A stretch of DNA of 5,291 bases from Acholeplasmataceae bacterium (GTDB taxonomy: Bacteria > Bacillota > Negativicutes > Acidaminococcales > Acidaminococcaceae): NCBI GenBank assembly GCA_012719555.1, contig JAAYAE010000065.1, positions 1-5,291 of the forward strand, written 5' to 3'. Shown piece after piece: positions 5,128 through 5,291 of this stretch. A program made the translations under genes and the position numbers. Under the pieces are notes generated by a model, which had not been told where the DNA came from, did not search any database, and was given only the letters and a program-made list of their open reading frames with translations. Every line of letters starts with the position of its first letter. The first letter of the stretch is position 1.

Positions 5128-5291
5128 CTATAACATTTTAACCTTACGCACATAAATATGTATGCCGGCAAGTATTAATATAACTCCTGTTAGTGCCAAT
5201 ATTTCGTCAATAGCTAAGTAAGCCCCCAAAAATCCTCCCGCCAACGGACCGATAGCTCCACCCAATTGGTCTGCAGACGTTGTTAAACCAA
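5128..5291 (-). CDS. Major facilitator superfamily transporter, C-terminal fragment
   Basis: The last 53 residues of a gene on the - strand enter from the right edge and end at TAG (5128-5130). The fragment begins GLTTSADQLGGAIGPLAGGF, which resembles the penultimate MFS helix with its Gly/Pro pattern. A short loop and a final hydrophobic helix (about residues 30-47 of the fragment) follow, then a basic tail VRKVKML. This is the usual C-terminus of 12-helix drug or sugar efflux-type MFS proteins. The substrate cannot be judged from the tail. It is cut only by the window edge, with no sign of a pseudogene. Confidence 0.8.
   Translation of the reverse strand, partial: GLTTSADQLGGAIGPLAGGFLGAYLAIDEILALTGVILILAGIHIYVRKVKML

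Noticed and set aside
1..5291. CRISPR array, insertion sequence, phage or defence system
   Set aside because: No repeat-spacer pattern, transposase, integrase or terminal inverted repeats are visible; gene content is ordinary apart from the T-box/cstA unit.

Overview
The window looks like a low-GC, Shine-Dalgarno-using Gram-positive-type chromosome (Bacillota; Negativicutes or Clostridia are reasonable guesses, but no marker gene settles this). The grounds are AT-rich DNA, strong GGAGG-type ribosome sites, near-consensus sigma-A promoters, intrinsic terminators and a T-box leader. All genes are housekeeping or transport types. I see no insertion sequence, prophage, CRISPR array, tRNA or rRNA.

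Region 1 (1-2173, + strand) is one self-contained transcription unit. It has a strong promoter (56-84), a roughly 350-nt leader that folds as a T-box riboswitch (about 91-367) with mutually exclusive antiterminator and terminator, a 559-residue CstA-family transporter (442-2121) and a 14-bp-stem terminator (2137-2173). The layout implies that the transporter is made when a particular tRNA is uncharged. The antiterminator bulge UGGU predicts a tRNA with discriminator base A. The specifier is best read as CUC (Leu), but that reading is tentative. This is the most interesting point in the window.

Region 2 (about 2220-2767, - strand) holds a monocistronic cold-shock protein gene with an extended -10 promoter and a leader of about 100 nt. 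It is followed by about 200 nt of non-coding but hairpin-rich sequence ending in a GC-rich terminator. This stretch is either a long csp 3' UTR or a separate small RNA.

Region 3 (2816-5119, - strand) is a compact cluster: a gamma-class carbonic anhydrase-like hexapeptide protein behind its own promoter, an unrecognised nine-helix (approximately) membrane protein, a cytoplasmic cyclophilin and a small GIY-YIG (UPF0213-type) protein. The last three are 4 nt apart or directly abutting and are probably cotranscribed. The GIY-YIG gene starts with TTG immediately after the cyclophilin stop codon.

Region 4 (5128-5291, - strand) is the C-terminal tail of a major facilitator transporter that continues beyond the window.
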